From: CAADGU01 sp035444285
GTDB taxonomy: Bacteria > Chloroflexota > Anaerolineae > Promineifilales > Promineifilaceae
Reading direction: 5' to 3'
DNA length: 64,000 nucleotides
Assembly: GCA_035444285.1 (NCBI GenBank)
Contig: DAOMOK010000003.1
Span: 416,336 to 480,335 of the forward strand
Shown: positions 41,031-49,637 of the stretch, piece by piece
How the letters are laid out: each line of letters begins with the position of its first letter
Position numbering within the stretch: the stretch's first letter is position 1
Position numbers and translations under genes: made by a program
Notes under the pieces: model-generated
The model's input: the letters and a program-made list of their open reading frames with translations, nothing else
Databases searched by the model: none
What the model was told of the DNA's origin: nothing

Positions 41031-42056
41031 CTCGCCTTCCACTTCTTTACCGGCGGCGCGCCAGGCGCGTTTGGCGTCTTCATAGCCCATGCGGTAGAGC
41101 GTTTCGTGCCCTTCCTGAGTGTAACGCAAGATGCGTTCCACCGGAATCACCTCTTTCGGGGCGACAATGATGGGTTCGGGTAATTCATGGAATTTGTTTT
41201 CAAATATATCGGGGATGCCGTTGCCGTCTTCGTCTCTCAGGTCCAGATTCTCACCCCGTATCTGGCTGAGCAGGAGGGCATTTTGAGCGCGCAGACGGCC
41301 GTTCTCCACCTGCAAGCGCACCAGTTCATTGATCCGATGAAACATGCGCAAATCAGACCGAAAAGACGCTAACAATGCCCAATCCAGTACAGTGCTAACT
41401 TTCTCAAAAAAATTGCTGGGATTTTCTAGCTTTTGTTCTTCTTCCGTCTCCCAGGGCGTCATCATTACCACTACAATCTCTTCCGCGCCGGCATCAATGG
41501 CCGGGCCTAGTGGCGTGTTGGCAACCGTAGCCCCATCCCAATACAGGCTATCATTTAGCTGCGTAGCCGGGTAGACAATGGGAATGGAACAACTGGCAAT
41601 AATATGATCCAGCCCTATGGGTTCTTTCTGCATTTTGCTGGGGTATACGTCGGGGCTGTTGCCAAAAACGTGAAGCTGACCGGTGCTGATTTCCGTGGCT
41701 GTTACGCGCAGGTGTACGGCCGCTTTATCAGAATTGAGACGGTCGAAGTTCACCCAGCCTTTTTCCTGCAACGTCTTCCGCAGCGGGGCGGTATCCAGCA
41801 AATAGTTGCCGGTCAGCGCCCCCAGCCCCGCTTTTTGCACATCATCCGTTTGCAGCCGCCGCCACAGCGCCCACAGCGAGTTGGCATTGTGCCCGGAAGC
41901 GATGGCCGCCCCGTTTACCGCGCCAATAGACGTACCGGCCACAATGTGCGGATACCATTCATGTTCTTCCAGGAACTTCAGAACGCCCACATGATAAGCG
42001 CCACGCCCCCCACCGCCAGACAAGACCAATGCATTTTTACGCGATTTGTCAGACAT
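41025..42056 (-). CDS. patatin-like phospholipase
   Basis: A 343-residue lipid acyl hydrolase. The oxyanion loop SGGGGRGAYHVGVL, nucleophile elbow GTSIG (Ser near residue 43) and the dyad Asp in WDGATVANTPLGPAIDAG are all present. No signal peptide, so it is probably cytoplasmic or membrane-peripheral. The C-terminal 100 residues are helical (LVRLQVENGRLRAQNALL) and may bind a partner. It lies in a lipid-related run with PlsC and SDR. Confidence 0.93.
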   Translation of the reverse strand: MSDKSRKNALVLSGGGGRGAYHVGVLKFLEEHEWYPHIVAGTSIGAVNGAAIASGHNANSLWALWRRLQTDDVQKAGLGALTGNYLLDTAPLRKTLQEKGWVNFDRLNSDKAAVHLRVTATEISTGQLHVFGNSPDVYPSKMQKEPIGLDHIIASCSIPIVYPATQLNDSLYWDGATVANTPLGPAIDAGAEEIVVVMMTPWETEEEQKLENPSNFFEKVSTVLDWALLASFRSDLRMFHRINELVRLQVENGRLRAQNALLLSQIRGENLDLRDEDGNGIPDIFENKFHELPEPIIVAPKEVIPVERILRYTQEGHETLYRMGYEDAKRAWRAAGKEVEGEG

Positions 42057-42073
42057 TTACATTCCCCTTCTTC

Positions 42074-42147
42074 GTTTGTAGCAGGCGATTGATCGCCCAC
42101 GATTTATCGCCCCCATGAAGAGGGCAATCAATTGCCTACTACGAACC
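42074..42147. repeat. family A palindrome, copy 3 (expanded)
   Basis: GTTTGTAGCAGGCGATTGAT...CAATCAATTGCCTACTACGA, with an extra internal GCCCACGATTTATCGCC unit; about 74 bases, between the patatin and histidine kinase genes. Confidence 0.85.
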
Positions 42148-42149
42148 AA

Positions 42150-44420
42150 TTAACCAACCAGATAAGCGGGGCGCACGGCCGTGTCCGACGCCTCTCGAAT
42201 GACAATTCCCGGCGGCTTCACCGGCAGGATAATGTGGAAACGGCTGCCGGGTAAGCGGGCCTCGTCTTCACCCTCTGATTCCACCCAGATACGGCCGCCG
42301 TGTGCTTCAATCACCCCTTTGGCAATGGGCAAACCCAACCCCGGCCCCGCCCCCTTGAACTTGGTGCTGCCGGTGGAATGAAGCTGTGGGTCACCCACAC
42401 GAAAGAATTTTTCAAAGATCAGGTCATGATATTTGGGATCAATCCCAATGCCGCTGTCGCTGATCACAATTTCCACGTACTCCTCAGCGTCTACACTGGG
42501 AATGAGAGCGGCGGTGACGTGGATACGGCCGTTGTCCGGCGTATATTTCACCGCATTGCCCAGCAAATTGGTAAACGCCTGCACCAGTCGTTTGAAATCG
42601 GCATAAATAGGCGGTAGATCGTTTACCCCTTCCACCACCATCTGAATACGCCGTTCACGAACGGCTTGCGCCAACGGCTCACCTGCCAGCCGCACAATAG
42701 TATCAATACGCGCCTTCACAAACGTCAATTGCATCCCATCCACATCTAATTGACTGGCGTCTAGCATCGCCGTAATCAGGCTTTCCAGTTGCAGCGTAGC
42801 CCGGTTAATGTGCCCAATGATCTCGCGGGCCTGTTCCCGCGTTAGCGCATTCTCATCATTCATCGCTGCCAAAATGTCCGAGTACCCCTTCACCTGAGTC
42901 AGCGGCGTGCGCAATTCGTGGGAAGCAATGGTGATAAAGTCAGACTTCACCCGATCCATAATTTCCAGCCGCTCATTTTGCTCTGTCAGGTCGGTGTTCA
43001 AATGGCGAATTTGTTCATTTTGGATGTTTAGCTCGCTGTAAAGCCGGGCGTTTTGCAGCGCCACCACCGTCTGGTCAGCCAGAATTTGCATGAGTTCCAG
43101 TTCACCCGGCTGGTAAGGCACGGCCGACAGTTTAGGGCCAACGGCAATAATGCTCTCCAACTCATCGCCGCTGCCAACGGGCACATACACCTCCATCTGC
43201 TGCTCTTTCAACCAGGCGCGCTCTTCATGGTTCAGCCCCTTGTAATCCGGGCTAAAATCAAGATCATATTGCAGGAGCGGCTGGTTTTGCCGGGCAAGGG
43301 TGGTAAAAAAGAGGCTATCGGCAGGCAGCGTTACGCGACCACGCACAATTTGCCCCATCCCGGTTACAGGTGTTAACTCGATACGGCCTGAAGCGGTTTC
43401 GGGTTGGCCGTTGTCCAGGCGCGTCAACAACATCAGCCCACACCGGTTTGTCTCTAACAATTCGCTCAACGTACCGGCAATCAACAGCGCCAACTGCTGC
43501 ACATCCAATGTGCGGGAGATGGCCTGGCTGTAATTGCGCATCACCTGGTTCGTGTTTAACCCTTCACCGCGCAAATAACGGAATGTCAGCCGTTCCACCA
43601 GGCTGCGATATGGTTCATACAAGAAAAAGCCTAAGGAGAGCAAAACGGCCAGAATCACGGCCGTAACCAGCTCATCCAACCCCAAATTGCGGCTAACCTG
43701 CACCGCCGCCAAAATAATGATAATGAGCGGCAGCGCCGAAATGGTATTGACGATCAGGAAGGCAATCGCCCGCAGCGCGCGCGTCCGCACATCAAAAATG
43801 CGGAACGTCGCCACCCCATAGGCCATACCCAGCACCCCTAAAAAGCGCAAAAACTGGCCCACCAACACCAACACCAGATTGTCGAAAAATTGCAGGAATT
43901 CACCCAGGAACACGGCCGTTAACACCGTGAACCAATACAGCAAACGGTTGGCGTGCCAGGGGAAAGGGGTAGCCTTATATTCCCGCCATGTTTTGCCCAA
44001 CAGCAACCCGTTAATCGCAAACCACACCAGGTAGCTCAAAAAGACGCCGTTAGACATATTCAGGTCAATCAGGGCCGATTGGTTGGTGGCGGGCAAGAAA
44101 TCCACCAGGATCGCCATCAGCGCCGCCACCGCCACCACCAGCAGCAGTACGCGAGGCACTTTCCACTCCAAAAATGAAGCCGTCAGACCTACCAACAAGA
44201 TGGTGCTTAGCAACAAAAACTTGACCGATAGATTGGGATAATCCACCAACGGCGCCGCAAACAGTGAAAACTCCCAAATGACCGAGGCCGCCAACAACAG
44301 CACCAACCAACGCCGCTGCGCAACATGCTGACCTCGCCGGGAGAGAGGCGAAATCAGCAGCAATGTGTATAAGGCTGCACCGATGAGGGGGATAAACTGA
44401 TTATTTGCGTATACGCTCAT
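42150..44420 (-). CDS. membrane sensor histidine kinase with GAF domain
   Basis: A 756-residue sensor. About eight N-terminal helices (to residue 275) resemble the 7TM/histidine-kinase-N sensor region. Then comes a GAF domain (about 300-465), a short coiled coil (NEQIRHLNTDLTEQNERLEI), HisKA (SHELRTPLTQ, His near 500) and HATPase_c (NLLGNAVKYTPDNG, DSGIGIDPKYHD, GAGPGLGLPIAKGVIEAHGG). The cognate regulator is not adjacent; orphan regulators at 7.4 and 38.7 kb are candidates. A promoter with ACGGCCGT in the spacer lies at 44551-44579. Confidence 0.93.
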   Translation of the reverse strand: MSVYANNQFIPLIGAALYTLLLISPLSRRGQHVAQRRWLVLLLAASVIWEFSLFAAPLVDYPNLSVKFLLLSTILLVGLTASFLEWKVPRVLLLVVAVAALMAILVDFLPATNQSALIDLNMSNGVFLSYLVWFAINGLLLGKTWREYKATPFPWHANRLLYWFTVLTAVFLGEFLQFFDNLVLVLVGQFLRFLGVLGMAYGVATFRIFDVRTRALRAIAFLIVNTISALPLIIIILAAVQVSRNLGLDELVTAVILAVLLSLGFFLYEPYRSLVERLTFRYLRGEGLNTNQVMRNYSQAISRTLDVQQLALLIAGTLSELLETNRCGLMLLTRLDNGQPETASGRIELTPVTGMGQIVRGRVTLPADSLFFTTLARQNQPLLQYDLDFSPDYKGLNHEERAWLKEQQMEVYVPVGSGDELESIIAVGPKLSAVPYQPGELELMQILADQTVVALQNARLYSELNIQNEQIRHLNTDLTEQNERLEIMDRVKSDFITIASHELRTPLTQVKGYSDILAAMNDENALTREQAREIIGHINRATLQLESLITAMLDASQLDVDGMQLTFVKARIDTIVRLAGEPLAQAVRERRIQMVVEGVNDLPPIYADFKRLVQAFTNLLGNAVKYTPDNGRIHVTAALIPSVDAEEYVEIVISDSGIGIDPKYHDLIFEKFFRVGDPQLHSTGSTKFKGAGPGLGLPIAKGVIEAHGGRIWVESEGEDEARLPGSRFHIILPVKPPGIVIREASDTAVRPAYLVG

Positions 44421-44429
44421 AAAGTTGCG

Positions 44430-44520
44430 TAGTCCGTAATCCGTTTACCGCAATCCGAGTCCCATTTACCGATTACGGATTACGGTTTACGGTTTACGGA
44501 TTACCGACTACGGATTACCA
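44430..44520. repeat. family C repeat block upstream of the histidine kinase
   Basis: CGTAATCCGTTTACCGCAAT and GATTACGGTTTACGGTTTAC units in the leader between promoter and ATG. Confidence 0.85.
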
Positions 44521-44550
44521 ACGTGACCATTGGCTCTGAAGACTGCGCCT

Positions 44551-44579
44551 ATTGTAACGGCCGTAACCACCCCCGGCAA
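44551..44579 (-). promoter_or_regulatory. probable promoter of the histidine kinase gene
   Basis: On the minus strand TTGCCG (44574-44579), a 17-base spacer and TACAAT (44551-44556). The spacer ends with ACGGCCGT directly against the -10 box. Confidence 0.65.
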
Positions 44580-44583
44580 AACA

Positions 44584-44618
44584 AAGACCCTAAGGGTTTT
44601 GAAAACCCTTAGGGTCTC
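44584..44618. terminator. terminator after tRNA-Ser (family F palindrome)
   Basis: AGACCCTAAGGGTTTT and its complement flank CA, followed on the minus strand by TTTGTTTTG. It sits five bases after the tRNA 3' end. Confidence 0.88.
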
Positions 44619-44622
44619 TCTC

Positions 44623-44714
44623 TGGCGGAGAGGGAGGGATTCGAACCCTCGATGAGGTATAACCCCATACACGCTTTCCAAGCGTGCGCACTAAGCCAGC
44701 TATGCGACCTCTCC
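44623..44714 (-). tRNA. tRNA-Ser (anticodon GGA), CCA encoded
   Basis: On the minus strand the acceptor GGAGAGG pairs with CCTCTCC, followed by discriminator G and an encoded CCA (44623-44625). The anticodon arm CACGC-TTGGAAA-GCGTG gives anticodon GGA. A long variable arm typical of class II tRNA and the T arm (GAGGGTTCGAATCCCTC) are present. It reads Ser codons UCC and UCU. A strong terminator follows. Confidence 0.97.
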
Positions 44715-44777
44715 AAAGGTGCGTGGGAATTATAGACGATGGCCGCAGAGGTGCAAGGGCAGATGAGAGTTTACCGT

Positions 44778-45083
44778 TCACGACAGCAACCAGAGAGCCA
44801 TCATCCCCGCCACAATCGTCCACAGCACATTTTTGGTGCGCCAGGCAACCAGGATAGCCAGCAAGCCGGCCAGGAGACGGCCGTTCCCCAACGATACATC
44901 CACACCATCCCCCGGCATCAATAGTTCCGGCAAGATAATGGCCGACAGCACCGCCACCGGCACAAACTTCAGCGCCTGCCGCAGCGCCGGACTGAGCGTA
45001 AACCGCTCCAACAGCAAAATCGGCGTCAGCCGAATGGCATAGGTGATAACGCCCATACCGATGATTGTGAGCCAGGTGATCAT
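44778..45083 (-). CDS. azlD: AzlD family branched-chain amino acid exporter subunit
   Basis: A 101-residue protein with about four membrane helices (MITWLTIIGMGVITYAIRL, LKFVPVAVLSAIILPELLM, LLAGLLAILVAWRTKNVLWT). It is the small partner of AzlC, and together they export branched-chain or related amino acids. It lies 107 bases after azlC on the same strand, the gap being filled by family C repeats. The ATG at 45083 has only a weak ribosome site. Confidence 0.92.
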   Translation of the reverse strand: MITWLTIIGMGVITYAIRLTPILLLERFTLSPALRQALKFVPVAVLSAIILPELLMPGDGVDVSLGNGRLLAGLLAILVAWRTKNVLWTIVAGMMALWLLS

Positions 45084-45085
45084 AG

Positions 45086-45198
45086 TTTCGTAGTTCGTAA
45101 TCCGTTGGCTGTGGGCCGTAATCCGTAATCCGTGACCCGTAGTTCGTAGTCCGTAATCTGATGTCGATACACGGATTACGGTTCACGGATTACGAATT
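45086..45198. repeat. family C repeat block between azlC and azlD
   Basis: About ten CGTAATCCGTGACCCG-like units, including the azlC TAA stop (45190-45192). Confidence 0.85.
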
Positions 45199-45888
45199 TT
45201 TCTCCATCCACACACCCACGCCAATGCCCGCCAGCCCGGCCAGAACCAGACCCAGGTTGTAAGGCAGGCCATGGGCGAGTACGGCCGTCACGCCCGCAAC
45301 TACCGCCGCCGCCAACATGGGCCGCGTGGTCAGCAGGGGCACGACAATGCCAATAAAAGTCAACGCCAGAGCAAAATCCAATCCCCAACCGGCCGGAATC
45401 TCCGCGCCCAGGAAAACGCCAACGGCCGTACTCCCCTGCCACGTCAGCCACAACATCAGCCCCGCCCCCAGGAAAAACCAATGTTTGTGGGCGAGCGGCG
45501 TTTCCCGGTTGGCATAATGAACGGCCGTGGTCGCATACGCCTCATCGGTCAGCAAATACGCCAGCAAAAATCGCCAGCCGCGTGACAAATGCTGCAAATC
45601 GGGGCCAAGCTGGGTGCTGTACAACACATGGCGCACATTCACCACAAACGTCGTCAGCCACAACACCGGCAGCGGCGCCCCCTTGCCCATCAGCTCCGCG
45701 CCAATAAATTGCGCCGACCCGGCAAAGACAATAGCCGACATTGCCTGCGCCTGTGCCGGCGTCAGCCCCGCCGCCAGGGCAACCACACCATAAATCAGCC
45801 CAAATGGAATCACGCCCAGGGCAATGGGCAGTTGAGACTTAACACCCGCCCACAATTCAGCCTGTCTGGGCGATTCATTGGGCGTCAT
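45190..45888 (-). CDS. azlC: AzlC family branched-chain amino acid exporter subunit
   Basis: A 232-residue membrane permease of the AzlC/YgaZ family: GVIPFGLIYGVVALAAGLTP, SAIVFAGSAQFIGAELMGKG and RHVLYSTQLGPDLQ with the conserved NVRH motif. It works with AzlD. The ATG at 45888 has GAGGA just upstream; a second ATG at 45906 overlaps the stop of the decarboxylase gene (ATGA) and is a fair alternative that would couple the two. The C-terminal NS and stop come from a repeat block. The operon order decarboxylase-azlC-azlD suggests export of the decarboxylase substrate or product. Confidence 0.92.
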   Translation of the reverse strand: MTPNESPRQAELWAGVKSQLPIALGVIPFGLIYGVVALAAGLTPAQAQAMSAIVFAGSAQFIGAELMGKGAPLPVLWLTTFVVNVRHVLYSTQLGPDLQHLSRGWRFLLAYLLTDEAYATTAVHYANRETPLAHKHWFFLGAGLMLWLTWQGSTAVGVFLGAEIPAGWGLDFALALTFIGIVVPLLTTRPMLAAAVVAGVTAVLAHGLPYNLGLVLAGLAGIGVGVWMEKNS

Positions 45889-45902
45889 GGTTTCCTCGTG
45901 TA

Positions 45903-47285
45903 TCATGCAGCTAATTCCGTCAAAGCCTGCCAGGTAATTTCCAGATCACGATCGGTCGTTTGCCAGTTAGAAAAGGCAGCCCGGATACCGGGAATGCCCT
46001 GGTATACCGTTGGCGTCAGGAAGACACGGCCGTCATCCCGCACCTTTGCCAAAAAGCGATCCACCGCCGCGGCCGTCGGTTCACCCGCCAGCGTAAAACA
46101 AACCACATTCAGCCGCACCGGCGCCAGCAGCCGGAACTGCGATGACCGGCTGATTTGTTTCCCCAACCAGCCCGCCTGGTCACAATTGCGCTCCACGATG
46201 TCACGGTAGCCGTCACGGCCGTAAGCCAGCAGCGTCAGCCAGGCGGGCAGCGCCCGGAAACGGCGCGAGTTTTGCGGCGTCCAATGCACCGGTGCCGGAT
46301 TTTCACCCACTTCGCCCAGATAAGCGGCGGCATTGTGAAACACCTCCACCTGTAACCGGTGATGGCGCGTGAAGGTCATGGCAGAATCATAGGGCACGTT
46401 GAGCCACTTATGGCCGTCAATGGTGATGGAATCGGCCAGTTCCGCGCCGTGCATCAGGTGCGCATACCGGGGCGAGCAGGCAGCGAAACCACCAAATGCC
46501 GCATCCAGATGCAGCCAGAAATCATGCTTCGCCTTGAGCGCCGCAATCGCCGCTAGGTCGTCAAAATCCACCGTATTCACCGTGCCCGCGCTGGCAATCA
46601 CAATCGCCGGGCCATTCACCGCCGCCAGCGCATCCGCCAATGCAGCCACATCCATCGCTTCCCGCTCTGGCAACATGGGCACACGGCTGAGGTGGCGCTT
46701 GCCCATGCCTGACATCGCCAATGCTTTGTAACTGCTGGAATGAGGTGAAGCGGCCAAAACGGGTATCGGCGGCAAGCCATACAAGCCATCCTGAGAAGGA
46801 TCATAGCCTTGTTGCCGGGCTGCCCACTGCCGCGCCTGAGCCAGGCCCACAAAGTTGCTCATGGTGGCCCCGCTGACAAACATACCGGCAAATTCATCGG
46901 GCAAAACAAACAACTGGCGCAGGAAGCGCAAGGCTTCTTGCTCTACCTGCGGCGCGATGGAGTCATGATCGGCGGTGGGGTTCTGATCGTACACGGCCGT
47001 GAGCCAATCCCCCACCAGGGCAGCAGGCGTTACCCCACCGGTGACAAAGCCAAAATAACGAGGCCCGGCGCTGCCGGACAGGCCATGCTCATACTTTTCC
47101 CGAAAATGGGCCAGCGCCGCGGCCGCACCCATGCCATTTTCCGGCAATTCCTCAAGCTCTGCGGGAAACGGGGCTACGGCCGCCGGGCGCGTGGGTAATG
47201 ATTGCAAAAATTCGGCAGCGACTTTTACGGCCGTAGCCAGAACCTCGTCCTGCTGGGCCACATCTCTTCTCAATTGTTCGTTCAT
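45903..47285 (-). CDS. PLP-dependent group II amino acid decarboxylase
   Basis: A 460-residue aromatic-L-amino-acid or valine/glutamate decarboxylase relative. Marks are GPRYFGFVTGG, the VSGATMSNFVGL segment, SPHSSSYKALAMSG, LDAAFGGFAACSP and the PLP lysine in SITIDGHKWLNVPYDS (about 288). It removes CO2 from an L-amino acid to give the amine. Overlap of its stop with an azlC start suggests a link to amino acid export. The substrate class is uncertain: sequence fits the AADC-like branch. The 5' end lies 67 bases from a family A palindrome. Confidence 0.9.
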   Translation of the reverse strand: MNEQLRRDVAQQDEVLATAVKVAAEFLQSLPTRPAAVAPFPAELEELPENGMGAAAALAHFREKYEHGLSGSAGPRYFGFVTGGVTPAALVGDWLTAVYDQNPTADHDSIAPQVEQEALRFLRQLFVLPDEFAGMFVSGATMSNFVGLAQARQWAARQQGYDPSQDGLYGLPPIPVLAASPHSSSYKALAMSGMGKRHLSRVPMLPEREAMDVAALADALAAVNGPAIVIASAGTVNTVDFDDLAAIAALKAKHDFWLHLDAAFGGFAACSPRYAHLMHGAELADSITIDGHKWLNVPYDSAMTFTRHHRLQVEVFHNAAAYLGEVGENPAPVHWTPQNSRRFRALPAWLTLLAYGRDGYRDIVERNCDQAGWLGKQISRSSQFRLLAPVRLNVVCFTLAGEPTAAAVDRFLAKVRDDGRVFLTPTVYQGIPGIRAAFSNWQTTDRDLEITWQALTELAA

Positions 47286-47352
47286 GGCCGCCCCGCCAGC
47301 ACATCCTGCAAAGTAGGAAATTGATCTTCAGACATTCTTACCTCTCCAAAAG

Positions 47353-47407
47353 GTTCGTAGTAGGCAATTTATCGCCGTTTGCAGGCGATGAATCGCCTAC
47401 TGCAAAC
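47353..47407. repeat. family A palindrome, copy 4
   Basis: GTTCGTAGTAGGCAATTTAT...ATGAATCGCCTACTGCAAAC, 55 bases, between the EamA and decarboxylase genes. Confidence 0.92.
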
Positions 47408-47419
47408 AAAAAACAAAGC

Positions 47420-48376
47420 TCATTTAGTGCTGCCGCGCCGCGCCACCAGGATACCGCTTAACACCACCAGACCACCCAGCATTTGTACCGGCGAAAGCCG
47501 TTCGCTGAGCAGAAGCCAGGCAAAAATGGCAGCCATCACCGGCTGCCACAGTAAGCTCACTGCCGAGAACGTAGCGGGCAGCGCGGCCATGGCATGGGCG
47601 ATCAATCCCTGACCACCGGCATGAACTACCACGCCCATCGTCAGCAGCACCAACCAGCCAACGGCCACTTCGGCGGCGCTCAGTGCCGCCGTGCCCGGCC
47701 AAAACGGTTCGCCAGACAGCAGCGCCGCCGGCAGCAGCAGCAAAGCGCAAAACGTTCCGCTCCAGGCCATGAAGGTCAGCGCCGTCATGTTTTGCCGCAG
47801 ATGTTTGGTGGCGAGAAGATAGCTGGCGTAGAACACGGCCGTGCCCAATGCCAGCAAATCCCCTAACAAATGGTCGGCGCTCAGGCTGAAGCTCTCCCCA
47901 ATCAACAAGGCCGCACCGCCCATAGCCAGCAGCAGCCCCAACAAAAACAGGCGCGTCACCCGCTGCCGGAAGAAGAACCAGGCGCCAATGGTCACAAAGA
48001 CCGGGGCCATATTGGGCAGCAAGGTGGCATTGGCAACCGACGTGTACTTAATTGCCAGATGCCACAAAATCAGGTCCCCGGCAAAGAAAAAACCGGCGGC
48101 AGCCAGGAAGGCGATGTCCCGACGGCTTAACGGCGCGCCAGAAGCAGTTTCCGGCTGCATGAGAGATGTTTCTCGCCGTCTGGCCCACCACACCCCCAGC
48201 CACAAGACCGGCAGCGCCAGCGCCAACCGCCAGAAGGCGGTGGAAATCGGCCCGGCGTCGCTCAGCCGCACCAAAATGGGGGCAAAACCAATGGCCGACG
48301 CCCCCAACAACAGGGTAAACAACGCCACACGCGGGAAAGGGGTGGTGAGATATGAAAGGGGTCGAGTTGTCATCAA
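47420..48376 (-). CDS. EamA family drug/metabolite exporter
   Basis: A 318-residue membrane protein with about ten helices and the two EamA repeats (FTLLLGASAIGFAPILVRLS; LGDLLALGTAVFYASYLLATKHL). It likely exports amino acids or other small metabolites. The ATG at 48376 lies in a GAGTTTG leader with weak ribosome site (AAGGAG six bases upstream on the minus strand). It is followed by a family A palindrome. The aminotransferase gene upstream is on the same strand. Confidence 0.92.
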   Translation of the reverse strand: MMTTRPLSYLTTPFPRVALFTLLLGASAIGFAPILVRLSDAGPISTAFWRLALALPVLWLGVWWARRRETSLMQPETASGAPLSRRDIAFLAAAGFFFAGDLILWHLAIKYTSVANATLLPNMAPVFVTIGAWFFFRQRVTRLFLLGLLLAMGGAALLIGESFSLSADHLLGDLLALGTAVFYASYLLATKHLRQNMTALTFMAWSGTFCALLLLPAALLSGEPFWPGTAALSAAEVAVGWLVLLTMGVVVHAGGQGLIAHAMAALPATFSAVSLLWQPVMAAIFAWLLLSERLSPVQMLGGLVVLSGILVARRGSTK

Positions 48377-48399
48377 ACTCCTTAAAGTGTCAGGTGTTC

Positions 48400-48450
48400 A
48401 CGCATCACGCATCACGGGTCACGGTTCACGCATTACGGATTACGGCCTCC
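48400..48450. repeat. family C repeat block, includes aminotransferase stop codon
   Basis: CACGCATCACGCATCACGGG and ATTACGGATTACGGCC; the TGA at 48426-48428 and the last residues (VIRNA) of the aminotransferase are encoded here. Confidence 0.8.
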
Positions 48451-49616
48451 CGCACCACCTCTGCCAGCCGGGTCATGCCGGTTTCAATTTCAGCGGCGTC
48501 GGTATTGGAAAAGTTGAGGCGCAGCGTGTTTTGGCCGGTTCCATCCACGTGGAACGGGTCGCCGGGCACAAAAACGACGTTTCGTTTCACGGCCGTTTCA
48601 AACAGGCGCATCGCCGACATCCCTTCCGGCAGGGTGAGCCAGAGGAACATGCCCCCTTCCGGCAGGGTGAATTGAATATCGGCCGGGAATAATTCTTCAA
48701 TCATGGATACCATCAGCGCCCGCTGACGGCCGTAAACCTCACGAATGGTGGCGATGTGCGCGTCCAGGTCGTTGTCTTGCAGATATTGGTTAATGATCAG
48801 TTGGGAAACGTAGTTGGAGTGTAAATCGCTGGCCTGTTTGGCGATGATCAGTTTGTCCATCAGTTCTGGCTGGGCCACAATCCAGCCCATGCGGAAGCCG
48901 GGGGCCACAATTTTGCTGAAAGAACCGAGGAGGAAAGCGCGTGTACGGCCGTAAGCCGTCATCGGCGGCAAATCTTCGCCCATAAAGCGCAGTTCACGGT
49001 AGGGATCATCCTCAATGAAAAATAGCTGATTCTCGTTCAAAATAGCCGCCACTTCTTCCCGTTTGGCGGCCGAATAGGTGATACCGGTAGGGTTTTGGAA
49101 GTTGGGCAGGGCGTAAAACAGTTTGGCCTGGGGATGGGCGGCGTGTTGGGCGAGTACGGCCGTGTCCGGCCCATCTGCCCGCAGCGGTGTTGCAACAAAA
49201 CGGGGCTGAAACAAAGAACATGCCTGAATGCCACCCAGATAACTGGGCGATTCCAAAATGACATGGTCGCCCGGATCAAGTAAAATTTTGGCAACCAGTT
49301 CCAACCCCTGCTGTGAACCATTGGTGATCAGAATATCCTCGGCAGACACATCCAGGCCACAGGTAGTCTGGTATCTGTCAGCAATGAATTGGCGCAATTC
49401 TGGGTTGCCCAGGGTCGGTGCATATTGCAGCGCCCTGGCCCCATTTTGCGCAAACACTTTATCGGCCGCCGCCCGCAGCGGCGCCACCGGGAAATAATCA
49501 GGGTTGGGCAGCCCCCCGGCAAAGGAGATCACGTTGGGGTCTTGCGTCACCTTCAAAATTTCGCGGATAAAAGAGCGCTGCATCGTCGCCATGCGCCCGG
49601 CAAATTGTCCTTTCAC
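48426..49616 (-). CDS. PLP-dependent aminotransferase (2-aminoadipate/LysN type)
   Basis: A 396-residue class I/II aminotransferase, MocR-like but without an HTH domain, most like 2-aminoadipate or multi-substrate aminotransferases. Marks are MQRSFIREILKVTQDPN, ISFAGGLPNPDYFP, TNGSQQGLEL, YALPNFQNPTG and the PLP lysine in GSFSKIVAPGFRMGW (about 230). I choose the GTG at 49616 with GGAGGT just upstream; reading further upstream would translate a family A palindrome (LFVVGDLSPPGGDKSPTTN). The C-terminus ends in a repeat. Confidence 0.9.
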   Translation of the reverse strand: MKGQFAGRMATMQRSFIREILKVTQDPNVISFAGGLPNPDYFPVAPLRAAADKVFAQNGARALQYAPTLGNPELRQFIADRYQTTCGLDVSAEDILITNGSQQGLELVAKILLDPGDHVILESPSYLGGIQACSLFQPRFVATPLRADGPDTAVLAQHAAHPQAKLFYALPNFQNPTGITYSAAKREEVAAILNENQLFFIEDDPYRELRFMGEDLPPMTAYGRTRAFLLGSFSKIVAPGFRMGWIVAQPELMDKLIIAKQASDLHSNYVSQLIINQYLQDNDLDAHIATIREVYGRQRALMVSMIEELFPADIQFTLPEGGMFLWLTLPEGMSAMRLFETAVKRNVVFVPGDPFHVDGTGQNTLRLNFSNTDAAEIETGMTRLAEVVREAVIRNA

Positions 49617-49637
49617 ATGTACCTCCAAATTTTTCCC

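Noticed and set aside
44430..45198. GTAATCCG blocks as a replication origin or iteron array
   Set aside because: Similar blocks occur at ten or more places beside unrelated genes, and no dnaA, rep or DnaA-box pattern is seen.
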